From positions 3,404,001-3,468,000 of the forward strand of contig JAYKKM010000196.1 in the NCBI GenBank assembly GCA_035772405.1: a stretch of DNA of 64,000 nucleotides, in the 5' to 3' direction. The notes beneath the pieces are model-generated. The model worked only from the letters and a program-made list of their open reading frames with translations, made no database searches and was not told the origin of the DNA. A program made the position numbers and the translations under genes. The DNA is from Chrysogorgia sp. JL179-B06. Its lineage: Eukaryota > Cnidaria > Anthozoa > Scleralcyonacea > Chrysogorgiidae. Shown in pieces: positions 10,561 to 20,159 of this stretch. Within the stretch, counting starts at the first letter, position 1. Every line of letters begins with the position of its first letter.

Positions 10561-10604
<44 letters not shown>

Positions 10605-13133
10605 TCCTTCCTTCCTTCCTTCCTTCCTTCCTTCCTTCCTTCCTTCCTTCCTTCCTTCCTTCCTTCCTTACTCTTCCTTCCTTCCTTCCACCTCCATTCT
10701 TTCTTTCCTTCCTTCCTTTTCCTTCCTTTTCCTTCCTTCCATTTTCTTCCTTCCATCCAGTTCCCTTCCTTCCAGCTTCCTTCCTTTTATTTCTTCCAGC
10801 TCCATTCCTTCCTTTTCCCTTTCTTCACTTATGACTTAATGCACATTTACGTGCAACTTACCTGTCATTGCATCGTGCACTTGCAGAAATCGTTGCAATC
10901 CCGCTTTGCTAACATACTTCAATAGTGTTTCAAAAGTAGCAGTTTGGGAAATTACGTCAAAAAGATCCGATTCTGGCGGTACCATCACCCCGTTCATCAC
11001 ATCAAGTATTCCGTTATCATACGTCTCATCTTCGATGCTTCGATCCATCTGTTGACATGAACCATAAATGGCCTAACAAAGATAGAAAATAGTTATATAC
11101 TATCCGCAATAACCCCTCCCTCGCTTGTTCTTCCCCGCTGCCGCACGCCGTGTATATTTGTAGATCGCAAAAGGCCGTAGATTTTGAACGTTATCTCGGT
11201 CAATATTTAACCGTTTTCAATTCTGAAAACAGATTTGGAATTCCCTAGTCCAAGTACGTAACATATTATGTTACGCAAACGTGCATACCCGTCGTAAAAA
11301 CCTGTTTGTAGTTTGTCAGATCACAGATGTAAGGGCGTTCATATTCATCGAAAATCCTAAAGATATTAAATGATTTTTGCTGAGAAAATCGAACGAAAAG
11401 TTTATGTATAAATCAGCATAATTTTGTATAAGATATACAACCTCCGTCATGCCACTGATTTATTTTGTCTTTTCTCTTGCATTATTAATAAGTATTAGAA
11501 GATTAGAATGCTCTGTGAAGAATAATTTATTTTTATTGCGGGGTTTTTGTTAGTAAAACTTGGCTGGTCCGCAAGTCGTCACATTTCAGGCTTTTCCTAG
11601 GGGGCAAGCAGGAAAAGCTAGGAAGTCTCTGCAGAGGAAAGTGGTCACATAAAGCATTCTTTAGCGTTGTATGGCCAACATCATTGTCGGTGAGAATGAT
11701 ATTTCCGGTCGACACGTCGAACGATTTTGTTAAATTAGACACATTTGGGGGGCTTTCGGTGTTGAATGGTCTTGAGACGTTAATCGTTTACGCGGTCTTG
11801 CGAAAGTCTGTTTCACATTGATGCTAGAATTAATTGATGTTTGTTTGAACACTACGCAGTGCTATTAGAAAGCTGACTGGTGTTGCATAATAGCCGGCTG
11901 CCGGCGAAGTATGTTGCCCTGAAATACTTCCGCCTGACAAACACGTGATGATTATTTTACTTGGAAACAGCGTGGCCTTCCAAGAAGCATCAATAGGGAC
12001 TTGCGACGCGGCCTTCAAAACAAAAGAATTCTTTATGCGAAACAAAGAAAATGAATAATTTGTAGTCCCTGAACACCGTCCTCGTTCTGTTTACAACGCG
12101 ACTCTAAACATTTGAGAACTGTTCCTTAATGTTGACTCTGCGATCCTTTTAGCAGAACTGGAACGTTTTGGAGAAAAACAAGCTTCAAACATCATTATAT
12201 ACGGTGGTCAATATTTGAACAATCGCAAAAGCAACAATCGTATTCCAACTTAGGGTCTTAACAAATCGTCAAGTAAATCCTCGTAAATAAATGAGATGTT
12301 GTCGCAAATCTCTTAAATGTAACTAATTAAACATATCACTGCATATACATGTTAAAAGAATCTATAATCTACATACTCTACACTACACTACACTACACTA
12401 CACTACACTACACTACACTACACTACACTACACTACACTACACTACACTACACTACACTACACTACACTACACTACAGACAATGCATTGATGCATGTCAC
12501 ATAATGCTTTCATCCTAGTCAACCAACTGATCACAGGCGCATCTTATTAGTCCTGAAACCCTGCAGACGTATATAGCTGTTAATCGCGTCGCAGTCCAGT
12601 CCCAACTTGTACAGTACGTAATATAATAGTTGTATTTGCGGACGTATTTCTAAAATACTTACCCCAGCATACATTCCAAACCGTATTTTACATTGTCCAC
12701 CAACCAAGGTCTTCAGTCTCATGTTTCGGGTGATCATGAAGGTTTGAAAGGCTCCTAGATGCACATGATACTTCAGCACTTCAGGTAGTCTCGTGGCGTT
12801 GGTTAACAATCCCGAAGGAGCATTCTCGATCGCTTTATTGCTTAGAGCAAACACGGTGTAGCTGGTGGTGGGGTCGTTCAGAGTGTCAAAGAGTTTGGCT
12901 TTAACAAGGAGAGCTTTAAACGAGGTTAGGTTAAACTTTTGGAGTTCTTTATCGAAGTTATTCTCTTTATTCACTTTGCCGTTTTCTTGAACGTCCACCA
13001 CTGAATTCTCTTCAACGTCCACCACTGAATTCTCTTCAACGTCCACCACTGAATTCTCGAGTAATGGTGTTATAGGAATGGTGTAACTCATTACCAGGGC
13101 CAGAGGGAACGCTACGACGAGAAAAAGCTTCAT
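7858..13133 (-). CDS. Secreted protein with two fasciclin (FAS1) domains, complete, three exons
   Basis: The exons are 13133-12663, 11072-10862 and 8168-7858. The joined length of 993 nt gives 330 residues plus stop, with phases matching at both junctions. The start is the ATG at 13133 because a clear signal peptide (MKLFLVVAFPLALVMSYT) follows; the open frame extends upstream but without signal-like sequence. Residues about 25-50 are three copies of ENSVVDVE. FAS1 domain 1 spans about 66-190 and ends with DVMNGVMVPP. Domain 2 spans about 193-325 with the H1 box VLAPNDAAF and the H2-like box VIQADIIAYNGVVHVIDTVL. FAS1 proteins (fasciclin I, periostin, TGFBI) are extracellular adhesion or matrix proteins. 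There is no GPI signal or membrane span apart from a short hydrophobic end (QFLFLL). The gene converges on anoctamin. Confidence 0.9.
8341..8480 (+). repeat. (TTCC)n/(TTTC)n microsatellite
   Basis: This is a compound tetranucleotide run in intron 2 of the fasciclin gene. It produces meaningless Ser/Phe/Pro and Lys/Glu/Arg ORFs. A larger version lies at 10519-10822 in the same intron. Confidence 0.95.
8540..8845 (-). mobile_element. Probable retroelement 3' end, uncertain
   Basis: A minus-strand reading frame (VLLDVMGRYPASQKSSLAER and onward) ends at 8705 and is followed by AT-rich sequence ending in AATAAATTTTAAATT, which looks like a LINE 3' tail. The protein piece is not one I can place, so this is inference from context next to two LINE fragments. 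Confidence 0.3.
8849..9412 (+). mobile_element. 3' end of a non-LTR retrotransposon (LINE), truncated
   Basis: The frame at about 8849-9175 contains RYNLRNGDFIIPRF, YGKHSISYMGPYLWSKLGN and SSLSSFKYHIR. This is the typical end of the reverse-transcriptase ORF in CR1/Jockey-like LINEs of marine invertebrates. After the stop comes a 3' UTR of about 200 bp, an AATAAAG and a (TTA)n tail at about 9388-9412. The polymerase domain itself is missing, so the copy is dead. Confidence 0.8.
9413..10519 (-). mobile_element. R2-like LINE remnant, frameshifted and 5'-truncated
   Basis: On the minus strand, three overlapping frames carry the end of an R2-clade-like polyprotein. First is the RT thumb region (LSDALKVQATNTFAMPALAY, ELDREVRKIM). 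Then comes GGRGLKSVEQKYKELK. Last is a zinc-knuckle-like CRLC-x-HLLSGCP block and a restriction-like endonuclease piece (RPDIVVIDQKSK, VIECSCPW). At least two frameshifts separate them, near 10250 and 10000. The 5' side is cut at the TTTC microsatellite, and the 3' side meets the tail of the opposite-strand LINE. Confidence 0.8.
10519..10822 (+). repeat. Long (TTTC)n/(TTCC)n microsatellite
   Basis: About 300 bp of TTTC then TTCC units become imperfect toward the right. It ends about 40 bp from the donor of fasciclin exon 2. Confidence 0.95.
10862..11072 (-). CDS. Fasciclin gene exon 2
   Basis: The acceptor is TATCTTTGTTAG and the donor GTAAGT, with one base of the next codon. The exon encodes the end of FAS1 domain 1 (ILDVMNGVMVPP) and the first helices of domain 2 (LFDVISQTATFETLLKYVSK). 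Confidence 0.85.
11073..12662 (-). other. Intron 1 of the fasciclin gene
   Basis: The intron shows no recognisable gene. The only obvious structure is the CACTA pentanucleotide array at 12377-12477. Short ORFs here match nothing I know. Confidence 0.5.
12377..12477 (+). repeat. (CACTA)n pentanucleotide satellite
   Basis: About 20 uninterrupted CACTA units lie in intron 1 of the fasciclin gene. This is a likely length-polymorphic locus. Confidence 0.97.
12663..13133 (-). CDS. Fasciclin gene exon 1
   Basis: The exon encodes the signal peptide, the three ENSVVDVE octapeptides and the first part of FAS1 domain 1 (FNLTSFKALLVKAKLFDTL, YTVFALSNKAI, LKYHVHLGAF). The donor is GTAAGT after codon MYAG, phase 0. 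Confidence 0.9.
12984..13059 (-). repeat. 24-bp in-frame coding repeat
   Basis: Three near-identical 24-bp units encode ENSVVDVE just after the signal peptide. Their near identity at DNA level points to recent expansion. Confidence 0.9.
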
Positions 13134-14147
13134 TGTCTGCTTGTGTAAATTATGTTTTCGTGGATGATAGTATGTAAACCAAAAAATGGGAAACCGCCCA
13201 GTGAAAGTGAAAGTGAAAATATGCAAATCTGAAGTGTTATTCAATTAACCTCGGATATGGGAACGAGGTTGATTGTAATACAATATTACTATTTATACAA
13301 TAATTGTGACATCTTACACACGCTGTGATTGGCCAATTGCCTGTCACAAATCGCATGAATAGAAACTGTTTTTACTATATATTTTACTATACATAATATA
13401 AACTGTTTATACTATATTATAGTATAAGCTCAGTCACGGTTGGTGATTCTGTCTGTAGATAGTACATTACGTCTACACCGAATATACTTCGACCAGAAGT
13501 TGAACATGTATATGGACCGCGTTCACTGCATACGACTTTATGCAGACTTTAACTGACATACGACATATTATGCAGTTAACATACAACGTTATGTAGTTAA
13601 TATGGGACGCTATACAGTTACCATACGACATGCAGTTAACATACGACGTTAATTACATATTCAAAGATATGGGCGATATCGATACAAAATATCGATGCTT
13701 CAGTCTCTGATACTATCTTTGTATCAACAATCGCGCGTTTTAAAGTTTATTTATAAAAATATTCTAGAACTACACAACTATTAAGTTTTCTTCATTTTTA
13801 AATCATCAGGTTGCGCGGTATTACCATGTTGAGCCCACCAACATCACTAACCCAGCGGTGACATGTTCGTCGTAAAACAGTCGCACAATTTTGGTAAATT
13901 TACCAATAAAACGTGTTGTGCTGCGTAGGCAGTATAGAAATATAAATCAAATATCTACTAGAAATACGAATCCGCAATAATCCCCTTTGTTGGAATATAC
14001 ACATTTTGAGACCAAACCGGACCAGTTGCGAAAAATGCAACTTCAATATATATATTATATTATATTACCTTCTATATATTATATTACTAGGTTACCAATT
14101 GGTAGTAAGCGCTGCGCAGAGTTCTGTGCTATTCTGGAGTGCTGAGA

Positions 14148-15273
14148 CAGGGCCGTAGCGCACCGCCACGGCACTGCCGTGGTGTTATTTTACTGCAGTC
14201 AATCTTTTTAAATTAATATTTTAACAATATATGCAAGGCATAATTAACATGCCGATATAAACTTGAACTACGACGGATTGCCGTTGTAAATTGTAATATA
14301 TATATACATACATACATACATACATATCAGGGCCGTAGGAAGCAATTTTGTATTGAGGGGGCTGATCTAGCGAGCGTCGAAGACGCGAGATATCTAGGGG
14401 GGTCCGGGGGCATGCCCCCCGGAAAATTTTGGATTCTGGGGCGAGATTTATAGCAAAATTTATAGCATAAAAAGCAAAGAAAATTTGTTAAAGCAGATCA
14501 GAGCAGGGTACATATCAAGATATTTTGAGATTTAAATCAAAAGTTGTGAAGCAGTGCAGTGGGTAATACGGGTTTTGTTCGTTTTATTACGATATACGTC
14601 CTACTTCATGTAAATCAAACATTATAGCTTTCACCGCGGGCTCATAGAAGAGCTCACTGATGTTAATTTAATCGAAATTAACATTGTTGGGATTTACGGT
14701 AACATCGTAGAATCCCACATCAGTTATATATTACAACTAACAAGTAAATAAATGATTAATTAGACCCTGGCAACAAATTAAAAGGGTTAATTTCTGTCCC
14801 TGAAGCCCCCCCGGTGTCTACGGCCCTGCATATATATATATATATATATATAAATTAAAAGTGATATAATCAGTTTACATAACATGACTTTCATTGTTAA
14901 AATGCGCCAGAACCTACAATGTATAATTAAAATTGAATTTTGAAATTAATCCTGTGAAAGCTTGCCCCATCACGTTTCCCTTGCACAGTGCCAAGACAAC
15001 AAGAACTTTGGTGACTTATTAATCTAATCAAAATCCAAAGTTATTCAGGTCTCGGGGAGAGAAAGTACCTTCCAATAAAACTGGTCTCAACTGAAAGTAT
15101 GGGATGCTATTTGTCAGTGTTTAATATACAAAATCACAAAAAAATATTTAAAATATTTTTCTAAAATGGCAGTTCAGTAATTCCAGATATCAAATTTTTT
15201 TCCGCCCCACGGGGTCCCCTAGAGGTGTTTCACAACCTGCAGTGGTACTTATATATAGTCCGCTACGGCCCTG
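14148..15273. mobile_element. DNA transposon with CAGGGCCGTAGCG ends, outer element
   Basis: The left end CAGGGCCGTAGCG mirrors the right end CGCTACGGCCCTG, and both flanks carry TGAGA (14143-14147 and 15274-15278), a 5-bp target-site duplication. There is no transposase; it is non-autonomous. It contains the inner element 14328-14828. A hAT-related family is likely from the CAGGG tip. Confidence 0.75.
14328..14828. mobile_element. CAGGG element nested inside the outer one
   Basis: The ends are CAGGGCCGTAG and CTACGGCCCTG, flanked by CATAT on both sides (14323-14327 and 14829-14833). The flanks are CATA/TATA microsatellites, so the duplication is less certain here. Near the left end are G-rich runs ending in a CCGGGGGCATGCCCCCCGG palindrome. 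Confidence 0.75.
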
Positions 15274-15539
15274 TGAGAACACATGAACCGAGTAAGGCAA
15301 CAGAAGGGGTATCCTGAGGTTATTTTGGGTTGATTTAATCAAGGCAAAGTGGAGAATCAAAGGCGAATTGAGCGCAATTGTTTGTGTGTTATATTTGGGT
15401 ATATTACAAGTAATATATTACAAATAAAATTTTCCTTCACCATAAATCCTTAGAACATGTAGTTTAATCGAGTGAACTGCCAAATATTACCCGGCATTAC
15501 CACCACTATAAAGTCTATATATAAAGAACTCGTGACTAG

Positions 15540-15640
15540 GCTCTCGGCAACGGCCTCCGCTCGGTGGTCAGAGCACTGCAGTCTGCACTAGCATCGCAGG
15601 GTCCCGGTTTGGTCTTAAAATGTATATATTCCAACACTTG
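15540..15640 (+). mobile_element. Possible tRNA-derived SINE head
   Basis: The stretch CGGTGGTCAGAGCACTGCAG followed about 35 bases later by GGGTCCCGGTTTGG resembles weak A and B boxes of a tRNA-derived SINE. An inverted copy of its end (GTTGGAATATACACATTTTG and onward) lies at about 13993-14030, so the two flank the nested elements. Confidence 0.35.
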
Positions 15641-15934
15641 AAATGTTCCTTCACCAAAAATCCTTAGAATATATATTAGGGCAACATTCTACCAAATTTT
15701 ACAAATCGGTGAAATCTCATATAGTAAGCTCATTTCGAGTTTGTCAGAGTAGGGATCTGAGAACGACACAAGCTTTTCTCGTTGTATTGTCGTTGTATTA
15801 AATAATTGTCTTTGTAATATTTTGCTCTGCTTCGTCATCTCCTGACTATTAAAAATCAGATTAGAAAATAAATAATAGGAAAAGAAAAATAGTGGAAACA
15901 AAAGAGACAATTTTAACATAAGATGAAATAAAAA

Positions 15935-16006
15935 TGCATTGGCCGAGAATCGAACCCGGATCTATTGCTTGGAAGGCAACAATGCTGACCATTACACCAC
16001 CAACGC
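15935..16006 (-). tRNA. tRNA-Gly (anticodon TCC)
   Basis: The 72-nt minus-strand sequence folds as a cloverleaf. Acceptor GCGTTGG pairs with CCAATGC (one G-U), followed by discriminator A. The D arm is TGGTGTAATGGTCAGC. The anticodon loop is CTTCCAA with anticodon TCC on a stem around TTGC/GCAA. The T arm CCGGG-TTCGATT-CTCGG has one G-U. Box B reads GGTTCGATTCT. A run of five T directly follows the 3' end, a good RNA polymerase III terminator. It is very close to animal tRNA-Gly(TCC), reading GGA codons. The G-U pairs leave open a mildly degenerate copy. Confidence 0.88.
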
Positions 16007-16008
16007 CC

Positions 16009-17180
16009 TGTTGTAAAATAAGAGTCATATTGCTTTATTTAAAGCGAAAACTTGCCTCGTCCAGCTGTTCCTGGGGAGAGGTAACCTTTTGGGCGCTTTC
16101 TCGATATATGAACAAACCGAAATTAAAAATAAATAATCGCTAATCCTAACCCTTATCCTAACCCTTAACGCTAACCCTAATCCGAACCCAAATCCTAACC
16201 CTAAAACTGACTTGGGTTGATGTTATAATAATTTTAAATTTCGGTTGCTCATATATCGAGAAAGGGCCACCTTTTGCTGCCTCCTCCGCAGGCTCTTAAT
16301 CGGGAGTGGGCAGGCGGAGCGGCGCAGGCTAGCAATAGAGTGCCAGCAATGGTTGATGGGAAGGTGATAAAAACAAGGGTTGATGGGAAGGCTATAAGTG
16401 AGAATTTTAGAGCCTGCGAAATCGTGTGTCGAAACAATGCAAATTTGATCGAAACATTGCAAATTGGCTTTGGAAATGGCGAAGACGCGAAGTCGCTTGA
16501 CAAACTTGGAGCTAGAGATGGGAAATACGCCGATGCCATATTGGTCTATATAAATAGCTCTTTGTAGGTGAAAACCGCGTGTGATTATCGTATTCGAGTG
16601 TTAAATAACAGCGCACGAGTGTTTATATTAAACGGCGATGTACCGCCGAGTGTTTTACCAGCTTCTCGAGTGCCGTTATAACGGCATATATTGTATTTTA
16701 TAATCGATATATACACTGTAAAGGTAGAAATCATTCAAACTCAGGTACGTCGGTAGTAATAGCACATAGCAATATAATATAATATAATAGATCAGTCATC
16801 ACCCACCCTTGTTTACAGCTTTTATGACAACGTTACGCCTCCATAGTTATGCAATTTAAACTATATTTTGTCAGTGTTTGACCTGCAATAATTTACTATA
16901 TCCTACATATTTCCTCTACAAAGCATATTAATATTCATATAAAGCAAAAGTGTACTGGTATTTTGGCAATTGTAGCGCGTATATGTTCACGCGAATAATT
17001 TAAAAATTGTCATCGAACTATTGTATTTTACCTATAAATCTTTAATTTAAACGTCATCGACAAGTATCTTATATTGTCAGACCAATATTGCGTTGGTGCA
17101 ATTCCTGTCTCTAGCTGCAAATCCCATTCGCTGATCTCTATATAGAGATTACTCAAATTAGTGGCCATTACAGAGAACAC
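16009..17180. other. Intergenic stretch with a telomere-like hairpin
   Basis: Between inverted arms (TTTCTCGATATATGAAC at about 16098 and its mirror at about 16245) lies a degenerate CCTAACCCT run at 16142-16205. A 97-residue ORF follows at 16274-16567 but has no recognised domain. Sequence at about 16580-16690 resembles the palindrome at 24571-24690. The rest is AT-rich without a gene. Confidence 0.5.
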
Positions 17181-17189
17181 CATTTTGGA

Positions 17190-17280
17190 TGCAGGATTTC
17201 CCAGTCGCTTCTCGCTCTCTCCCCTTCCCGTCGTTCCTCGCGCGCCTTCCTACGCGAGCGACTGGGGACGAGGCAGCACC
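17190..17280. repeat. GC-rich element with CCCAGTCGC ends
   Basis: TTTCCCAGTCGCTTCTCGCT on the left and AGCGACTGGGGACGAGGCAG on the right form short inverted ends around a pyrimidine-rich core. It stands out from the AT-rich surroundings and is probably a small MITE. Confidence 0.4.
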
Positions 17281-17504
17281 TTTTGTGTGTCAGAATTGAC
17301 GTCGTCATCTTATTTGTACGAAAATCAATATTGAAAAAGGGTTTGTCATTTGTAACACCCCTTTCAAACAAAACAAAGATAATTTTTGGGGTTATGGAAT
17401 TGACTATGAATTGACAAAAGACTGATTTTTGACGAAAAACGGTCACGCGACATGATTTGCTTGCAATGTAAACACTCAAATTTTAGAGACAGACCTAAGC
17501 ACCA

Positions 17505-17925
17505 TATTTGGGCAAAATACGATATTACGGATATAGATGCTACATGAAGTGAAAAGTTGAATGTCAAAATATTTTATGATTTGAGCTTTTCGTTGATGTG
17601 CTATAAAGATTTGTTTGTCAGAAATTGGTAATGATGTGACCTCATTTACGGCATTTGACTTTCTTTTCTGCTTTCCGTGTGATAGAGTCTGGTTGAGGAT
17701 TTGAGTGAAAAAGTTGATAAAATCTTTACTAAGCGTTCAAGTACATCATCAACGTTTGAGTTAGATTAATTTGCTTTAACAGTAGAATGTTGTATCCGAA
17801 ATGCCGTAAATGACGTCACACTCACATCAACGCAAAGCTCAAATCATAAAATATTTTGGCATTCAACTTTTCAGTTCATGTAGCATCTATATCAGTAATA
17901 TCGTATTTGGGGTCATGGGCACTTT
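17505..17925. mobile_element. Large foldback (palindromic) element
   Basis: About 100 bp at 17507-17605 (GCAAAATACGATATTACGGA and onward) returns inverted at 17815-17918, with further paired blocks around AATGATGTGACCTCATTTAC and its mirror near 17795-17820. There is no ORF of note. It is a MITE-like foldback. Confidence 0.8.
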
Positions 17926-18289
17926 AATGAGCAGTTATTCTTCTATTGGAACCGGTGTCAGACCTTTTCTGTCGGGTCGGTTGAACCAACTCCTAAAATA
18001 AGGCCTTTTTAAGAAATAGTTCCTTGACTCACTATAGAAACAAACTAAACTTTTTGCAACTTGGAAATCTGAAAAATCAGTTGTGTGAGGGGCTGTCACA
18101 CGCTAAAGATGCTCGAGCAACTTGAACTTTGTTTTTTTGCGACACAGTTGCACGGAAAAAGCTGTGTAACAAGGTCTTTAGAGGTTTTTCATCTCACGTT
18201 TGATCCTTGAGATATTTAGACTTATGTGATAATTATGCAAATGAACCTATGACGTCAAGAGATTATCACATTTTTAGAAAATCAAGTAT

Positions 18290-18360
18290 ATCCTGATTGA
18301 TATTATTATATATCTATTATTTATTATATTATTTATTATATATTATATCATGAGACTAGC
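18290..18360. repeat. AT-rich (TATTAT)-type low-complexity run
   Basis: Almost pure A/T with TATTATATATTATATC-like units. No function is inferred. Confidence 0.8.
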
Positions 18361-18555
18361 GCAGCCAGACAATAAATAGTTGACATGCAGGGTGCATTGT
18401 TTTACTGAGATTTTCTGGGCTATGAGAAAGAGAATTTATCCAAACAGAGAAAAAAGGTAAAAAAGAGCATTTATCCAACATTTTTCCTTGTTTATAGTTT
18501 CCATAAAATACTTAAACATTGTTTATATTGTTCATCGTCGTTATTGATACATTAG

Positions 18556-18922
18556 CAGGGCCGGATTAAGGTTGCGCGGGGCCCCCGGCATATTTTCAGC
18601 GCGACGCCCCTTGCAACCGTTTAGACCCCCAGCGGGGTTTCACCATAAAGCGCAATTTGCTGAGAAAAAAAGATAGATAGGATTAAATTATCTTCCTTTT
18701 TTCCTCGCTGCCTTAAAAGGTCCCCTGCTTAAAAAGCTCCGTACCTTAAAAAGTTCGCACCCACCGGAGCCCACGGCTTATCGGGGCGCGGCCCCCGTGC
18801 TTTCTCGAAAAAACGCGTGAAATTAAAATTGCGCAACGAGAAGGGCCCAAAAACGTGCGGGGCCCAAAAACGTGCGGGGCCCTGGCATATGCCGCTTCTG
18901 CCATAGCGTTAATCCGGCCCTG
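18556..18922. mobile_element. hAT-type MITE with an 8-bp target-site duplication
   Basis: The ends CAGGGCCGGATTA and TAATCCGGCCCTG are mirror images. The flanks carry a perfect 8-bp duplication, TACATTAG (18548-18555 and 18923-18930). The 367-bp core is GC-rich and non-coding. The 8-bp duplication and CAGGG tip are hAT hallmarks. Confidence 0.92.
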
Positions 18923-18930
18923 TACATTAG

Positions 18931-20159
18931 GGGACGTCGAGAAGCATATCCTGGCCCTCTTGAATCCGCTTAGTGTTGGTGATAAATGTTACGACAGCAG
19001 GAGCTAGTCACGGATTCAGTAAAGATTACTAAAAGCAACTCTCGAACGTGAAGTTTAATCTCTCTAGTGATGTCCGAGGCAGTCAGCGTTCAGTGTTAGA
19101 ACCTTGGATACGGTAAATAGCCAGCCAGGAAAATGCGGAGCGCACAGATTCTATTTTTAAACCCAAAATGCGGAAAACTGAAATTGAGTCTGAAGAATTC
19201 GCAAATGACTATTTCAAGGACTTAGATTTAAAGTGCCTCTCGTGAGGTCTTCTTGAGAAAAATCATATATCTTGTCAGCCGATAATTTCATCTTCATTGA
19301 CTTTTTTGTTGTTAAATTATCGGATGAACAAAAGAAAACTGGTTTGGAATGCCTTTTGTGACATCACATCCGGTAACTTTGATAGCGAAAAACTCCATGA
19401 AGATGAAATTTTCGGCTGGCAATATATATTATGATTTTGCTCAGGAAGACCAAAATATCACGGATATGTAAAATCCCTAAGCGTGATATAGGCACTTTAA
19501 TGATAAATGCGGACAAATATCGATAATATACGTCTCTGTGGGCTGCGCTATTGGAAACCATGCAAAACAAGTGTACTTAATTCTATATACGGCACTGAAC
19601 AGTAGTTTTGTATTTATATTGCGAAAGAACGTGTCTTTACGTCAAAATTTCCAGCCGTCCGAAATGAGACCAATCCGCAAGGTTTTTACGTGGTCACATG
19701 AGAAAAGTTTGCCAAACTCATGGTTAGGTCAAGCACAAAGAACGCCAGTAGGGTCCTCTTGTTGCAAACACTGCGAATAATTAAGTTACGGAATGTAATG
19801 AAAGTCGCGGATAGGTCGCCATCTTATTTCTCTCAGTAGGTAAAATATTCCTTGTCCAACGTTACACAGTAAGCTTTCTCGCGAATAATTGGTAAAGTTG
19901 TTTTGTTTTTCACATGTATGCATTGCACACCTATTTCTATACATGGAATTATCCAAAATCGTTTATTATAGTAATTATCATGCTCCATGCCAAGAAACAG
20001 AACATATTTATCTAAAAATACGTTAAAAATTACACATCTTTTTAGCGTTAAAAACGTCTACGAACAGGAATATCAAATAGGTTCTTGGGAATAAATAAGT
20101 TTGAAAACCGAGAATAAAGTATAGTGTTCCTGGAAATCCTATTTACAACTACAGTTTCG
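18931..20159. other. Intergenic region and 3' UTR of the Fat-like gene
   Basis: The region contains a family B palindrome at 19229-19500 and otherwise no recognised exon. TTTATT at 19972-19977 (AATAAA on -) is a candidate polyadenylation signal about 185 bases beyond the Fat-like stop. Confidence 0.5.
19229..19500. mobile_element. Palindromic MITE, family B, copy 2
   Basis: It starts TTAAAGTGCCTCTCGTGAGG and ends ATAGGCACTTTAA. It has internal CATCACATCCGGTAACTTTG and AAAACTGGTTTGGAATGCC shared with 28686-29001 and 34190-34505. The left arm is slightly shortened. Confidence 0.85.

Larger units (their letters stand above)
13134..15934. other. Intergenic region upstream of the fasciclin gene
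   Basis: The promoter of the fasciclin gene should lie just right of 13133, but no clear TATA or initiator is visible. At about 13540-13650 a degenerate repeat of roughly 24 bp (GCAGTTAACATACGAC) occurs. The bulk of the rest is the nested pair of CAGGG elements listed separately. No coding exon is recognised. Confidence 0.5.

Noticed and set aside
10369..10839. Ser/Phe/Pro-rich and Lys/Glu/Arg-rich ORFs
   Set aside because: They are translations of the TTTC/TTCC microsatellite; the same applies to 8290-8513.
15934..16143. 69-residue plus-strand ORF
   Set aside because: It is antisense to the tRNA-Gly gene and explained by it.
16274..16567. 97-residue plus-strand ORF
   Set aside because: It has no recognised domain, overlaps repeat-like sequence with internal duplication, and lacks splice or promoter support.
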